64,000 bases of DNA. Origin: Propylenella binzhouense (GTDB taxonomy: Bacteria > Pseudomonadota > Alphaproteobacteria > Rhizobiales > Afifellaceae). Both the position numbers and the translations under genes were made by a program. Location: positions 1 to 64,000 of the forward strand of contig NZ_SPKJ01000004.1 in NCBI RefSeq assembly GCF_009866965.1, in the 5' to 3' direction. Under the pieces are notes generated by a model. The model saw only the letters and a list, made by a program, of their open reading frames with translations. It did not search any database and was not told where the DNA came from. Positions within the stretch are counted from its first letter, which is position 1. Each line of letters starts with the position of its first letter. Positions 45,393 through 53,648 of this stretch are shown piece by piece.

Positions 45393-47125
45393 CGCTCGAC
45401 CTTGTCGGCGGACCGGACATTCTTCGGCCGCCCTTCCCCGTACCGGATGTCCTCCTCGACCCGACGGCCGACACGCTCGTCGACCTCATCCGGCGTCGCG
45501 CAGCGGCGCACCCGCAGCGAACCGCCCTCTCCCATCTCGACCGCGGCGAACGGATCGCGGAGGAGGTGAGCTATGGCGAACTCGACCGGCAGGCGCGGGC
45601 CGTCGCCGGGTGCCTCCGCAGCGCCGGGCTCGCCGGAAAGGCCGTTCTCCTCAGCCTGCCGTCGGGGCTCGACTTTCTGCGCTGCTTTCTCGGATGCCTC
45701 TATGCGGGTGCCTTTGCCGCGCCGGCGCCGGGCATCGAGGGCCGGCGCAGCCTCGAGCGGAACCGCTCGATCATCCGCAGCCTCCGGCCGGCGGCAGTGA
45801 TCGTACCGGACGGCGCGCACTGTCGGGCGCTGGGCGGGGATCTGCCGGCGGCCTGCCTCGTGATAACCCCGACGGAAGCACTGGATAGCACCCCCGCCGA
45901 GCATCTCCGGCGGCCGAAGCCGGACGAACTCGCGTTCATCCAGTACACCTCGGGCTCGGTGTCGGACCCCCGCGGCGTCGGCGTGACGCATCGCAACATC
46001 ATGGCCAACCAGGCCATGATCCGGGAGGCGTTCGGCCACAGCGCCGATCTCGTCGTGGTGAACTGGCTGCCGCTCCATCACGACATGGGACTGATCGGCT
46101 CGGTTCTGCAGGCCCTCTATCTCGGCGGGCGGTGCCTCTCTATGTCGCCCCTCGCCTTTCTGCAGAAGCCCTCGCGCTGGCTGAGTGCGATCCACGCGTT
46201 CGGGGCGAGTTCGAGCGGCGGGCCGAACTTCGCCTACGACCTCTGCTGCCGGAAACTGGACGAGACGAGCACGCGCCGGCTCGACCTCTCGGCCTGGCGG
46301 GTGGCCTTCTGCGGCTCCGAGCCGGTGCGCGCCGGCACCTTGAGACGATTTGCCGACGCCCTCAGGCCTGCAGGCTTCTCCGAACAGGCGCTCCATCCCT
46401 GCTACGGCATGGCGGAGGCCACCCTCTTCGTCAGCAGCGGTCCTCCTGGATCCGGTTTGCGGACCCGGAGGTTTGCCGCCGAGACGGTCTCTTGCGGCCG
46501 CGCTTTCGGAGGCTCCCGGATCGCCATTCTCGGCGCAGGGGACGCGCCCGCCGCCGATGGCCAACCGGGCGAGATCTGCGTCGCCGGCGACCACGTGAGC
46601 CCGGGCTTCTGGGATGCCGATGCCGGAATGATCCGCCCCGATCCGGCACGCGAGACCCTGATCGAGGACCGGCGCCACCTCAGGACCGGCGATATCGGGG
46701 CGATCGTGGCAGGAGAACTCTTCGTGCTCGGCCGCAGCCGCGACATGGTCGTCGTCCGCGGCACGAAGGTTCATGCAGAGGACGTGGAAGCGACCGCGCT
46801 GGCGCCGGAGACGGGGGCCGGGCTCGCAGCAGCCGCGGCCTTCGGCATCGAGGAGGAAGACGGAGAAAGCCTGGTCGTGGTTTGCGAGATGGCCCGCACG
46901 GCCGAATCCGAAGGCGAGCGGGAGCTGCTGGTGCGCCGGCTTCGGGCGACGATCGGGGAATTGCACGGCCTGGTGCCCGCCGACGTGGTGCTGGTGCGGC
47001 CGGGCGTCATACCGCGGTCCATCAACGGCAAGATCCGCCGGTCCGCCTGCCGGGCGCTCTACCTGGAAGGCAGCCTTGCAGGCTACAGCTGGCGCTCCCG
47101 GTCGACCGAAGGAGCCTTCGCATGA
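45389..47125 (+). CDS. Fatty acyl-AMP ligase (FAAL-type adenylation enzyme)
   Basis: A 578-aa adenylate-forming enzyme that activates a carboxylic acid as acyl-AMP and normally passes it to an acyl carrier protein. FAAL-like motifs: P-loop 'QYTSGSVSDPRGVGVTH' (about 185-201), 'NWLPLHHDMGLIGSVLQALY' (225 on), 'GGPNFAYDLCCRKLDE', 'AFCGSEPVRAGTL', 'YGMAEATLFVSS' (339 on), 'RTGDIG' and a C-terminal Lys in 'SINGKIRRSACR'. The P-loop is slightly unusual (Val-Ser after GS where Thr is common; Arg for Lys). The start overlaps the previous stop (ATGA). The partner is presumably the ACP at 48312. Confidence 0.92.
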   Translation: MTLDLVGGPDILRPPFPVPDVLLDPTADTLVDLIRRRAAAHPQRTALSHLDRGERIAEEVSYGELDRQARAVAGCLRSAGLAGKAVLLSLPSGLDFLRCFLGCLYAGAFAAPAPGIEGRRSLERNRSIIRSLRPAAVIVPDGAHCRALGGDLPAACLVITPTEALDSTPAEHLRRPKPDELAFIQYTSGSVSDPRGVGVTHRNIMANQAMIREAFGHSADLVVVNWLPLHHDMGLIGSVLQALYLGGRCLSMSPLAFLQKPSRWLSAIHAFGASSSGGPNFAYDLCCRKLDETSTRRLDLSAWRVAFCGSEPVRAGTLRRFADALRPAGFSEQALHPCYGMAEATLFVSSGPPGSGLRTRRFAAETVSCGRAFGGSRIAILGAGDAPAADGQPGEICVAGDHVSPGFWDADAGMIRPDPARETLIEDRRHLRTGDIGAIVAGELFVLGRSRDMVVVRGTKVHAEDVEATALAPETGAGLAAAAAFGIEEEDGESLVVVCEMARTAESEGERELLVRRLRATIGELHGLVPADVVLVRPGVIPRSINGKIRRSACRALYLEGSLAGYSWRSRSTEGAFA

Positions 47126-48315
47126 CGGCCGCGCTTCTCGGGACGCAGGACCTTGGCGAGGGGCTGCACCTGGAGGATGACGAGCCGGTCTGGATGCCGG
47201 TCGAGCGGGCATGGCGCGTCTCCCGCTACGTCGACGTCGACCGGCTCCTGCGGCATCCGGCGGTCGAGGTCATCGAGATGCACCAGCGGATCGCGCGGCT
47301 CGGAGCCAGCGGCGGGCGCGATTACGCCAGCCTCTCCAGCCTGCTCGCGGCGACCCTGTTCTACCGCAACGCGGCGTTTCACACCGATGGCCGCCGCTTC
47401 CTGCTCCGAACAATGGCCGAGCTCAGGAATGCGCTTTCGGAGCCTGCGCTCAGGCGGATCGCAAGGGCGATCGTCGGGGAGGCTCGCGAAGGCGGCCGCA
47501 CCGAGGCCATGCAGGCCATCTGCATGCGCATGCCCCTCGCGGTCATGACCGAGGCGCTGGGCCTCTCGCCCGCCACCGGCGAAGCGATCGCTGCCTCCGG
47601 CGGACGGATCATAGGCGCTTGGCTCCCGGCCCTGCCGATGCGGATTCTCGACCTGCTGCAAACCGAAGCCGCCACGATCGAGCGGCTCATCGAAGAGGAC
47701 ATGCGGACGGCAGCCGCGGACGGCACCGCCGGGCTCGCGCTCATGATGCGGCTCAACGCCGACGGCTTCGGATTCACGCCGCGCCAGATCGCCGGGCTTG
47801 CGTTCTTCCTCGTCTTTGCGGGGGTCGAGACCACCTCCGCCTTCATGGGCGCCGCGCTCCACCAGATCCACGCGCATCCTGACGTCGAGGCGCGGCTGCG
47901 CGCCGATCCCGCCCTGATCGCGCCGGCGCTGGCAGAAGTGCTGCGACTTGCCGGACCGGTCCGGCGCGTGAACGGACGCGTTCTCGGGTCGGAGATCACG
48001 CTCGGCGGACGCTCCTTCGAAGCGGGGACGGCGCTCGCGGCGGATCTCGAACGGGCCAATCACGATCCCGCGGTCTTCCCGGATCCGGCGCGGTTCGACA
48101 TCGACCGCCGCGGCCCGGCGAGCTTCGGCTTCGGCGTCGGCGCCCACGCCTGCATCGGCGCTGCGCTCGCCCGGCTCGAGACCCGGATCCTGGTCGAGGA
48201 AATCCTTTCCTCGGCCCGGGTGGAGCTTGTCGATCCGACACCGCGATGGCAGCAGAATCCCGCATTCAGACGCCTTGAGCGCCTGGACCTGATCTTGAGA
48301 TCCCTTCCGGAATGA
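47122..48315 (+). CDS. Cytochrome P450
   Basis: A 397-aa soluble bacterial P450. I-helix oxygen-binding motif 'FAGVETTS' (A233-T238), ExxR as E272-V-L-R275, and heme loop 'FGFGVGAHACIG' with Cys344 as thiolate ligand. No membrane anchor, so it needs separate redox partners, none of which is in the window. The C-helix WxxxR-type heme contact is H87-x3-R91. Placed between a FAAL and an ACP, it may hydroxylate or desaturate a carrier-bound acyl chain, as P450 BioI does in biotin synthesis (analogy). ATGA overlaps at both ends. Confidence 0.93.
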   Translation: MTAALLGTQDLGEGLHLEDDEPVWMPVERAWRVSRYVDVDRLLRHPAVEVIEMHQRIARLGASGGRDYASLSSLLAATLFYRNAAFHTDGRRFLLRTMAELRNALSEPALRRIARAIVGEAREGGRTEAMQAICMRMPLAVMTEALGLSPATGEAIAASGGRIIGAWLPALPMRILDLLQTEAATIERLIEEDMRTAAADGTAGLALMMRLNADGFGFTPRQIAGLAFFLVFAGVETTSAFMGAALHQIHAHPDVEARLRADPALIAPALAEVLRLAGPVRRVNGRVLGSEITLGGRSFEAGTALAADLERANHDPAVFPDPARFDIDRRGPASFGFGVGAHACIGAALARLETRILVEEILSSARVELVDPTPRWQQNPAFRRLERLDLILRSLPE

Positions 48316-48587
48316 AGGCCTACGAAGCCATGAAACAGGCACTCGACGCGGAATTTCTTCGCGCGTGGATTGTAAATTACATCTCGTCCGTGCTCGACAT
48401 GGACAAGGAGACATTTCCGACCTCCGAGCCTTTCGACAGCTACGGTTTCGATTCCGCCGAGGCCGTCATCATGGCCGGGGTGATGGAGGAGGAGTTCGAC
48501 GTCGAGATCGACCCGTCCCTGTTCTTCGAGGAACCTTCGGTCGACGGCCTCATCAGCGCGCTGCGCGCCGCCGGCCTCGCGGCCTGA
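48312..48587 (+). CDS. Acyl carrier protein
   Basis: A 91-aa acidic four-helix protein. The phosphopantetheine site is Ser48 in 'SYGFDSAEAVIMAG', a DSxE-like variant of the usual GxDS(L/M); Ala-Glu after Ser is common in carrier proteins with FAAL partners. 'FDVEIDPSLFFEEPSVDGLI' matches helix III. It starts in a 4-base overlap with the P450 gene. Likely carries the acyl chain made by the ligase. Confidence 0.9.
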   Translation: MKAYEAMKQALDAEFLRAWIVNYISSVLDMDKETFPTSEPFDSYGFDSAEAVIMAGVMEEEFDVEIDPSLFFEEPSVDGLISALRAAGLAA

Positions 48588-48609
48588 CCGCGCCCGGCGC
48601 TTCACCTCG

Positions 48610-49482
48610 ATGACCGAGCCCGCCGCAAGCATCGTGGTGATAAGCCACGAGATGGCACGCGAGCTTCCGCGCACCCTGCTCTCGCTGTCTCCGGCCTATC
48701 AGCGTTGCTGTTCCCCCGGAACGTGCGAGATCATCGTCGTGGACAACGGCTCCGCGCGCCCGCCCGCTGCACGCGATTTCGACCATCTCGGCCTCGACAT
48801 CGCGGTCCACGTCTTCCCGGATCCGTCGCCCTCTCCGGTCGCGGCGCTCAATTTCGGCCTGTCGCTGGCACGGGCGCCCTTGATCTGCGCGTGGATCGAC
48901 GGCGCGAGATTGGCATCGCCGGGGCTCGTCGGCGCTTCGATCGCGGCCGCACGCCTCCATCCGCGGCCGGTGATCGCCTCCCCCAACTACCATCTGGGTC
49001 CCGGCCGGCAGTACGTCACCGTGCGCCAGGGCTACGATCAGGCAGAGGAGGATCGGCTGCTGGCGTCGATCGGCTGGCCGGCCGAGGGGGACCGGCTGTT
49101 CGAGATTGCGACGCCGGTCTGGCACGCCGGAGAGCTCGGGCCGATGCTGGAAAGCAACGCCCTGTTCCTGACCCGCGCGATGTGGGACGAACTCGGCGGC
49201 TACGATCCGCAGTTCGACAGCCCGGGGGGAGGAGCAGCCAATCCCGACGTGTTCATCAGGGCCTGCGAATTGCCCGGCGTGCAGCTGGTGCGGCTGAAGG
49301 GCGAGGCGACCTTCCACCAGGTGCATGGCGGGGTGTCGAGCAACGCCTCGAACTACGCGATCGACGTCGGCAAGGCGATCAGCCGCGAATATTTCAGGAT
49401 CCGGAAGCGGCCCCTCACGCCGGTTCGTGACCGCGGCTGGGTTTTCGATACCCGATCCGGGCAGCTCTGCCTGGATGCCTGA
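48610..49482 (+). CDS. Family 2 glycosyltransferase
   Basis: A 290-aa GT-A-fold enzyme transferring a sugar from a nucleotide donor. N-terminal 'ASIVVISHEMARELPRTLLS' and 'CEIIVVDNGSARPP' hold the nucleotide-binding Asp; 'LICAWIDGARLASPG' is the DXD-like metal site. 'ESNALFLTRAMWDELGGYDP' is the acceptor-side block. No membrane segment, unlike many lipid-linked GTs. It is last in the operon, 22 bases after the ACP gene, the only gap wider than a few bases in the run. Confidence 0.88.
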   Translation: MTEPAASIVVISHEMARELPRTLLSLSPAYQRCCSPGTCEIIVVDNGSARPPAARDFDHLGLDIAVHVFPDPSPSPVAALNFGLSLARAPLICAWIDGARLASPGLVGASIAAARLHPRPVIASPNYHLGPGRQYVTVRQGYDQAEEDRLLASIGWPAEGDRLFEIATPVWHAGELGPMLESNALFLTRAMWDELGGYDPQFDSPGGGAANPDVFIRACELPGVQLVRLKGEATFHQVHGGVSSNASNYAIDVGKAISREYFRIRKRPLTPVRDRGWVFDTRSGQLCLDA

Positions 49483-49533
49483 CTGCGAGCCTGGGGGGGC
49501 GCTGGGCGCGGCACGCAGAGCCGGCTCCAGGTG

Positions 49534-51219
49534 TCATCTCGGCGGCGCCGAGGACTTCTCCGAATTGGGGGGGCTCCAGGACCAGTACGCCGGGGCCGCG
49601 CCGATGGCCCGCATGTCGACGTCGACGAGCACAGGACCAGCAACCGCAACGGCCCGGGAGACCGCCTCTTCGAACAGTTCGGCGCGGTCGACGCGGATGC
49701 ACGGGATGCCGGCCGCGTCCGCTAGGCGCGAGAGGTCGGGCGACAGCACGTCGAGGTAGCGCCGGCGGCCGTCCACGAGGGCGTCCTGCATGTGGCCTAT
49801 GGCGGCGTACATGCCGTCGTTCATCACAATGACGGTGAGGTCCACGTTCTGCTGCACCGCCGTCCAGAGCTCGTTCATGGAGAGGGCGAAGCCGCCGTCG
49901 CCCACCAAGGCGACGGCCTTTCGACCCTGCTCGCCGGCGGCGATCGCCGCGCCGATCCCGAGCGGCAGGCCGAGCCCGATCGCTGCGCCGACCGAGTGGA
50001 CCGAATCGCGCGGATTGTAGAGCGGCACCAAGCGGTGGCCCCACGTGCTCGCCGCAACGGTCGCATCCCGGGCGAAGACGCAGTCGCTCGGCAGGGCCTT
50101 GCGAAGCTGACGCGCGAAGTCGTGGTAAGGACCGAGCGTCTGGCGGTAAGCGTCGGCGGCCTCCGCGCGGGCCTCGGCGAGGTCAGCATGGAGCCGCGGG
50201 TCCGCCGCGTAGCCGGCGGCGACGAGGCGATCGGCGAGGGCCTCGAGGACGAGCCCGGCGTCGCCACGGACGAAGAGGTCGCAGCCATAGGTGCGGCCGG
50301 CAGCGCGCGGATCGACGTCGATCTGCACGCGGCGGCGAGGGAGGGAAAGCGTGCCGTCCATCGTCTCGTGCCCGCGCAGGCGCGATCCGACCACCAGCAT
50401 CAGGTCGACGGTGTCGTAGAACGCTTCGATGCGAGGCGAGCCGGAGCCGTGCAACGCCCCAAGCGTCGCCGGATGGTCGTCCGGCACGATGGCGCGCCCG
50501 TTCCACGAGGTGACGATGCCGAAGCCGAGATTGGCGAGGCGCAGGGCCCCGTCGGTCGCGCCCTTGGCACCGTTGCCGAGCCAAAGCATCGGCCGCCGGC
50601 TCTCCCGGACCAGCGCCTCGATCGCGGCGAGGTCGGTGGGAGACGGCGCCTGCGGCGGGCGGAGCGGTATGGTGAGGTCGTCGAGGTTGGCGGGTCGTGC
50701 GACCGGCAGGCGCTGCAGATCGACGGGAATCTCGACCGTCGCAGGCCCGGTCGGGGCGGAGAGCGCCTCGCAGATCGCCGCGAGGAGGACGCCGAACGTT
50801 TCCTCGGCGCGGTGGACCTGCAGACACGCCTTGCCGACAGCGGCCAGCATCTCGCTTTGCCCCGGCACGTCGTGAACCGAGCCGGTGTCGCGACCGAGAA
50901 GGCGGGTGGCGCTGCGGCTCGTGATGTGGAGCAGGCGGCTCCCGGCGAAGCGGGCCTCCACCAGCGCCGGCACCGCGTTCGCGGCTCCCGGACCGGTGCT
51001 GGTGATGAGAACGCCGAGCTCGCCCGAAACGCGCGCGTAGCCGTCGGCCATGTGACCGCCGCCCATCTCGCCGCGCGAGGATATGAAGCGGATCGCGTTG
51101 CGCCGCCCCAGCGCGTCCAGGAGGGGAATGTTGTGAACCGAGGAGATGCCGAACGCGGTCCTGACGCCGCACGCGGCAAGGACCTCAGCGACGAGATCGC
51201 TGACGGTGTATTCGCTCAC
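49534..51219 (-). CDS. Thiamine-diphosphate-dependent enzyme (acetolactate synthase/decarboxylase superfamily)
   Basis: A 561-aa ThDP enzyme. The N-terminal domain holds the activating Glu in 'SSRGEMGGGHMADGYARVSG' (E51). The C-terminal ThDP/Mg motif is 'GDGGFALSMNELWTAVQQN' (GDG at 440-442) ending in N467 of 'VIVMNDGMYAA'. Related activities are acetolactate synthase, oxalyl-CoA decarboxylase, benzoylformate decarboxylase and sulfopyruvate decarboxylase. It starts at GTG 51219 and overlaps the CoA-transferase stop by 4 bases. A CoA-transferase plus ThDP-enzyme pair recalls the frc-oxc arrangement, but the rest of the cluster points to a different acid. Confidence 0.9.
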   Translation of the reverse strand: MSEYTVSDLVAEVLAACGVRTAFGISSVHNIPLLDALGRRNAIRFISSRGEMGGGHMADGYARVSGELGVLITSTGPGAANAVPALVEARFAGSRLLHITSRSATRLLGRDTGSVHDVPGQSEMLAAVGKACLQVHRAEETFGVLLAAICEALSAPTGPATVEIPVDLQRLPVARPANLDDLTIPLRPPQAPSPTDLAAIEALVRESRRPMLWLGNGAKGATDGALRLANLGFGIVTSWNGRAIVPDDHPATLGALHGSGSPRIEAFYDTVDLMLVVGSRLRGHETMDGTLSLPRRRVQIDVDPRAAGRTYGCDLFVRGDAGLVLEALADRLVAAGYAADPRLHADLAEARAEAADAYRQTLGPYHDFARQLRKALPSDCVFARDATVAASTWGHRLVPLYNPRDSVHSVGAAIGLGLPLGIGAAIAAGEQGRKAVALVGDGGFALSMNELWTAVQQNVDLTVIVMNDGMYAAIGHMQDALVDGRRRYLDVLSPDLSRLADAAGIPCIRVDRAELFEEAVSRAVAVAGPVLVDVDMRAIGAAPAYWSWSPPNSEKSSAPPR

Positions 51220-52454
51220 GAAACGCCCTCTGCGGCACCTGCCGCGCTGCCGGCGGAGCCGGAATGGCGCGCGATCTCCAGGGTGCTCGGCTCGCCCGTG
51301 ACGCGGCGACGCACTAGGTCATTGATCGCGGTCTCGTCGTAGCCGAGCGTGGACAGGACCGCGCGCGAGTCTTCACCGAGGGCGGGGACGCGCCAGTCCG
51401 GCGCCGCCGGCTCGTCGGCGTAGCGGATTGGCGTGCCGATGTGGTCCCAGCCGCGCGCGTCGGTCGCTACTATGCCACGCTCGCGGAACTGCGGGTCATC
51501 GAGCGCCTCAGGCAGGGTCTTCAGCGGCGCGAGAGGCACGTCCTTACCGGCGAAGAAGCTCACCCAGTCGTCGCGGCTGCGGGTGGCGAAGGTCCCCTTC
51601 AGGAACTCACGCAGGGGATCCTGCTCCGGGCCGGGCGGCAGGTTCGCCACCGCCGCGAGGTCGGAGCGGCCGAGCGCGCCGAGGAGGTTGGCGGCGAACT
51701 TGGGCTCCTGGCCGCCGAGCGCGATGTGCCCCCCGCACGCGGTCTTATAGACTGCGTACAGCGCGTTGCCGCCGACGGAGCGAGAGCGGGAGAGGTCCGG
51801 CTGCTCGCGCCGCACCATCGCCGTGTCGAGGTTGTTGAGGACGCCGGTGAGGAGGCAGTCGGCCATCGACATGTCGAGATAGTCGCCGCGCCCTGTCTGC
51901 GCGCGGCGCAGGAGCGCCATAAGGATGCCGGAGAGCGTCATCGCCGAGGAGATGACGTCTGCCGCAGGCACGCCCGGAATCGCGGGCGCGCCGTCCTTGC
52001 CGCGGTTCAGGGACAGGACCCCAGTCATCGCCTCGATGGCGAGGTCGTGGCCCGCGAGGTGGCGGTAGGGGCCGGTCTGGCCGAACGCGGAGATGGACGC
52101 GTAGACGATCCGCGGCGCCCGCGCCGCGACGGCCGCGTAGTCCACCCCCAGGCGGGCCGCGACGCCGGGGCGAAACGATTCGATCATCACGTCGGCGGTC
52201 TCGGCGAGGCGCAGCAGGGCCTCGACGCCGTCCGGGCTCTTGAGGTCCAGCGCGAGGCTCTTCTTGCCGCGATTGGTATTGGCGAAGTACACGCTGACGC
52301 CGTCGCGCGCCTCGCCGATCTCGCGCGTTGGCTCCCCGCCGGCCACCGCCTCGACCTTGATGACCTCGGCGCCGTGGTCGGCCATCGTCTGCGTGAGCGC
52401 CGGACCCGGCAGGAAGCGCGAGAGGTCGACGACGCGGATGCCCTGCAGCTTCAT
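51216..52454 (-). CDS. Class III CoA-transferase (CaiB/BaiF family), copy 1
   Basis: A 412-aa enzyme transferring CoA between acids. It starts at ATG 52454 with 'MKLQGIRVVDLSRFLPGP' and has the CaiB pattern 'AEVIKVEAVAGGEPTREIGE', 'YFANTNRGKKSLALDLKSPD' and 'YASISAFGQTGPYRHLAGHD', where the catalytic Asp is in 'GHDLAIEA'. Its stop overlaps the ThDP gene start. It follows an acyl-CoA dehydrogenase gene by about 30 bases. Confidence 0.92.
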   Translation of the reverse strand: MKLQGIRVVDLSRFLPGPALTQTMADHGAEVIKVEAVAGGEPTREIGEARDGVSVYFANTNRGKKSLALDLKSPDGVEALLRLAETADVMIESFRPGVAARLGVDYAAVAARAPRIVYASISAFGQTGPYRHLAGHDLAIEAMTGVLSLNRGKDGAPAIPGVPAADVISSAMTLSGILMALLRRAQTGRGDYLDMSMADCLLTGVLNNLDTAMVRREQPDLSRSRSVGGNALYAVYKTACGGHIALGGQEPKFAANLLGALGRSDLAAVANLPPGPEQDPLREFLKGTFATRSRDDWVSFFAGKDVPLAPLKTLPEALDDPQFRERGIVATDARGWDHIGTPIRYADEPAAPDWRVPALGEDSRAVLSTLGYDETAINDLVRRRVTGEPSTLEIARHSGSAGSAAGAAEGVS

Positions 52455-52483
52455 TCTCGTCCTCTCGGAAGGTGCGGCGCGCG

Positions 52484-53629
52484 TCAGAACGGCGCGTGTT
52501 GGCGGCCGAGCAGGTCGCGGGCGATGATGCCGTGGTGGATCTCGCGCGGCCCGTCCGCCGATTCCATGCCGAGGCAGTCGCGGTAACGCTGCTCGAACGG
52601 CAGCGACGTCGCCCAGCCGTAGTGCCCGTGCAGGCGCATGCAGGTGTAGAGCACCTCGTTGGCGACCATGACGCCCCACCACTTCGCCATCGACGATTCA
52701 GTGTCGTGGCGCAGGCCCTGGTCCTTCAGCGAAAGCGCGCGGTAGCACAGCATCCGCGCCGCATCGAGCTTGGTCGCCGCCACCGCGAGCTCGGTCGACA
52801 CCGCCTGCCACTTCGACATGGACTTGCCCATGATCTGGCGCTCCTTGGCGTACTCAATCGTCTCTTCGAGCGACTTCTGCGCCGCGCCGATGCAGGCGAG
52901 GGGGACGAAGTTGCGATTGTAGCCGATGATCGTCATCGCCCAGATGAAGCCGGTGTTCTCCTCGCCGATCATGTTGCGCGCGGGGATGCGCACCTCGTCG
53001 AAAAAGAAGCTGCCGGCGCGGTCGATGCGCTGCCCCATCCGCTTGAACTCGGACTTCGAGACGCCAGGCAGGTCCGTCGGCACGAGGAAGAAGGACAGAC
53101 CGCGCGGTCCCGCTCCGCCGGTGCGCGCCGAGACGAACACGACCTTCGAGACGCCGCAGAAGGTGATCGAGGTCTTCTCGCCGGAGATCAGCCAGTCGCC
53201 GCCGTCCTTCACAGCCTTGGTGACGATGTTGCCGGCGTCGGCGCCGCCGCGCGGCTCGGTGAAGGCGAGCGACATCTGTTCCCCTGCGGCGATGCGGGGG
53301 ATCCATTCCGCGCGCAACTCGGGATGCATGGAGGGCGCCATCTCGCCGAGGTGGATGGCGTTGGAGATGATGTAGCGGATGTTGTGGTCAGCGCGGCCGA
53401 TTTCCTCGCAGACGATGCCGCAGTCGACGAACGAGGCACCCTGGCCGCCGTACTCCTCCGGCAGACGCAGGGTCAGCAAGCCCATGCTGACAATCTTGTC
53501 GATGAACTCCTTGGGGAGCCAGCCGTCCTGCTGGTCCCAGCGCTGGTAGTTCGGCAGAAGCTCGGCCTCGGCGAACTTGCGGACCGAGTCCCTGAGGGCG
53601 ATCTGATCGTCGGAAAAGCCGAAGTCCAT
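52484..53629 (-). CDS. Acyl-CoA dehydrogenase with an Asp at the usual catalytic position
   Basis: A 381-aa flavoenzyme of the acyl-CoA dehydrogenase superfamily, made of N-terminal helical, central beta ('AFTEPRGGADAGNIVTKAVK') and C-terminal helical domains. In most ACADs the base is a Glu in 'YEGT' near the C-terminus. Here the segment reads 'CLGMESADGPREIHHGIIAR', with Asp at the aligned position, as in the ACAD10/11-like subgroup ('ADGP-E-H'). So it is probably an ACAD of unusual substrate range. It is between the HMG-CoA-lyase-like gene and the CoA-transferase. Confidence 0.92.
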   Translation of the reverse strand: MDFGFSDDQIALRDSVRKFAEAELLPNYQRWDQQDGWLPKEFIDKIVSMGLLTLRLPEEYGGQGASFVDCGIVCEEIGRADHNIRYIISNAIHLGEMAPSMHPELRAEWIPRIAAGEQMSLAFTEPRGGADAGNIVTKAVKDGGDWLISGEKTSITFCGVSKVVFVSARTGGAGPRGLSFFLVPTDLPGVSKSEFKRMGQRIDRAGSFFFDEVRIPARNMIGEENTGFIWAMTIIGYNRNFVPLACIGAAQKSLEETIEYAKERQIMGKSMSKWQAVSTELAVAATKLDAARMLCYRALSLKDQGLRHDTESSMAKWWGVMVANEVLYTCMRLHGHYGWATSLPFEQRYRDCLGMESADGPREIHHGIIARDLLGRQHAPF

Positions 53630-53648
53630 GGCGCGTGTCTCCTCGTCT

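Noticed and set aside
45368-47212. 614-codon minus-strand frame opposite the acyl-AMP ligase
   Set aside because: Antisense shadow; low-complexity charged sequence and no domain pattern.
49534-52454. Calling the CoA-transferase/ThDP pair formyl-CoA transferase and oxalyl-CoA decarboxylase (frc-oxc)
   Set aside because: The gene order is similar, but I cannot see substrate-specific residues, and the surrounding lyase and dehydrogenase genes fit another acid.
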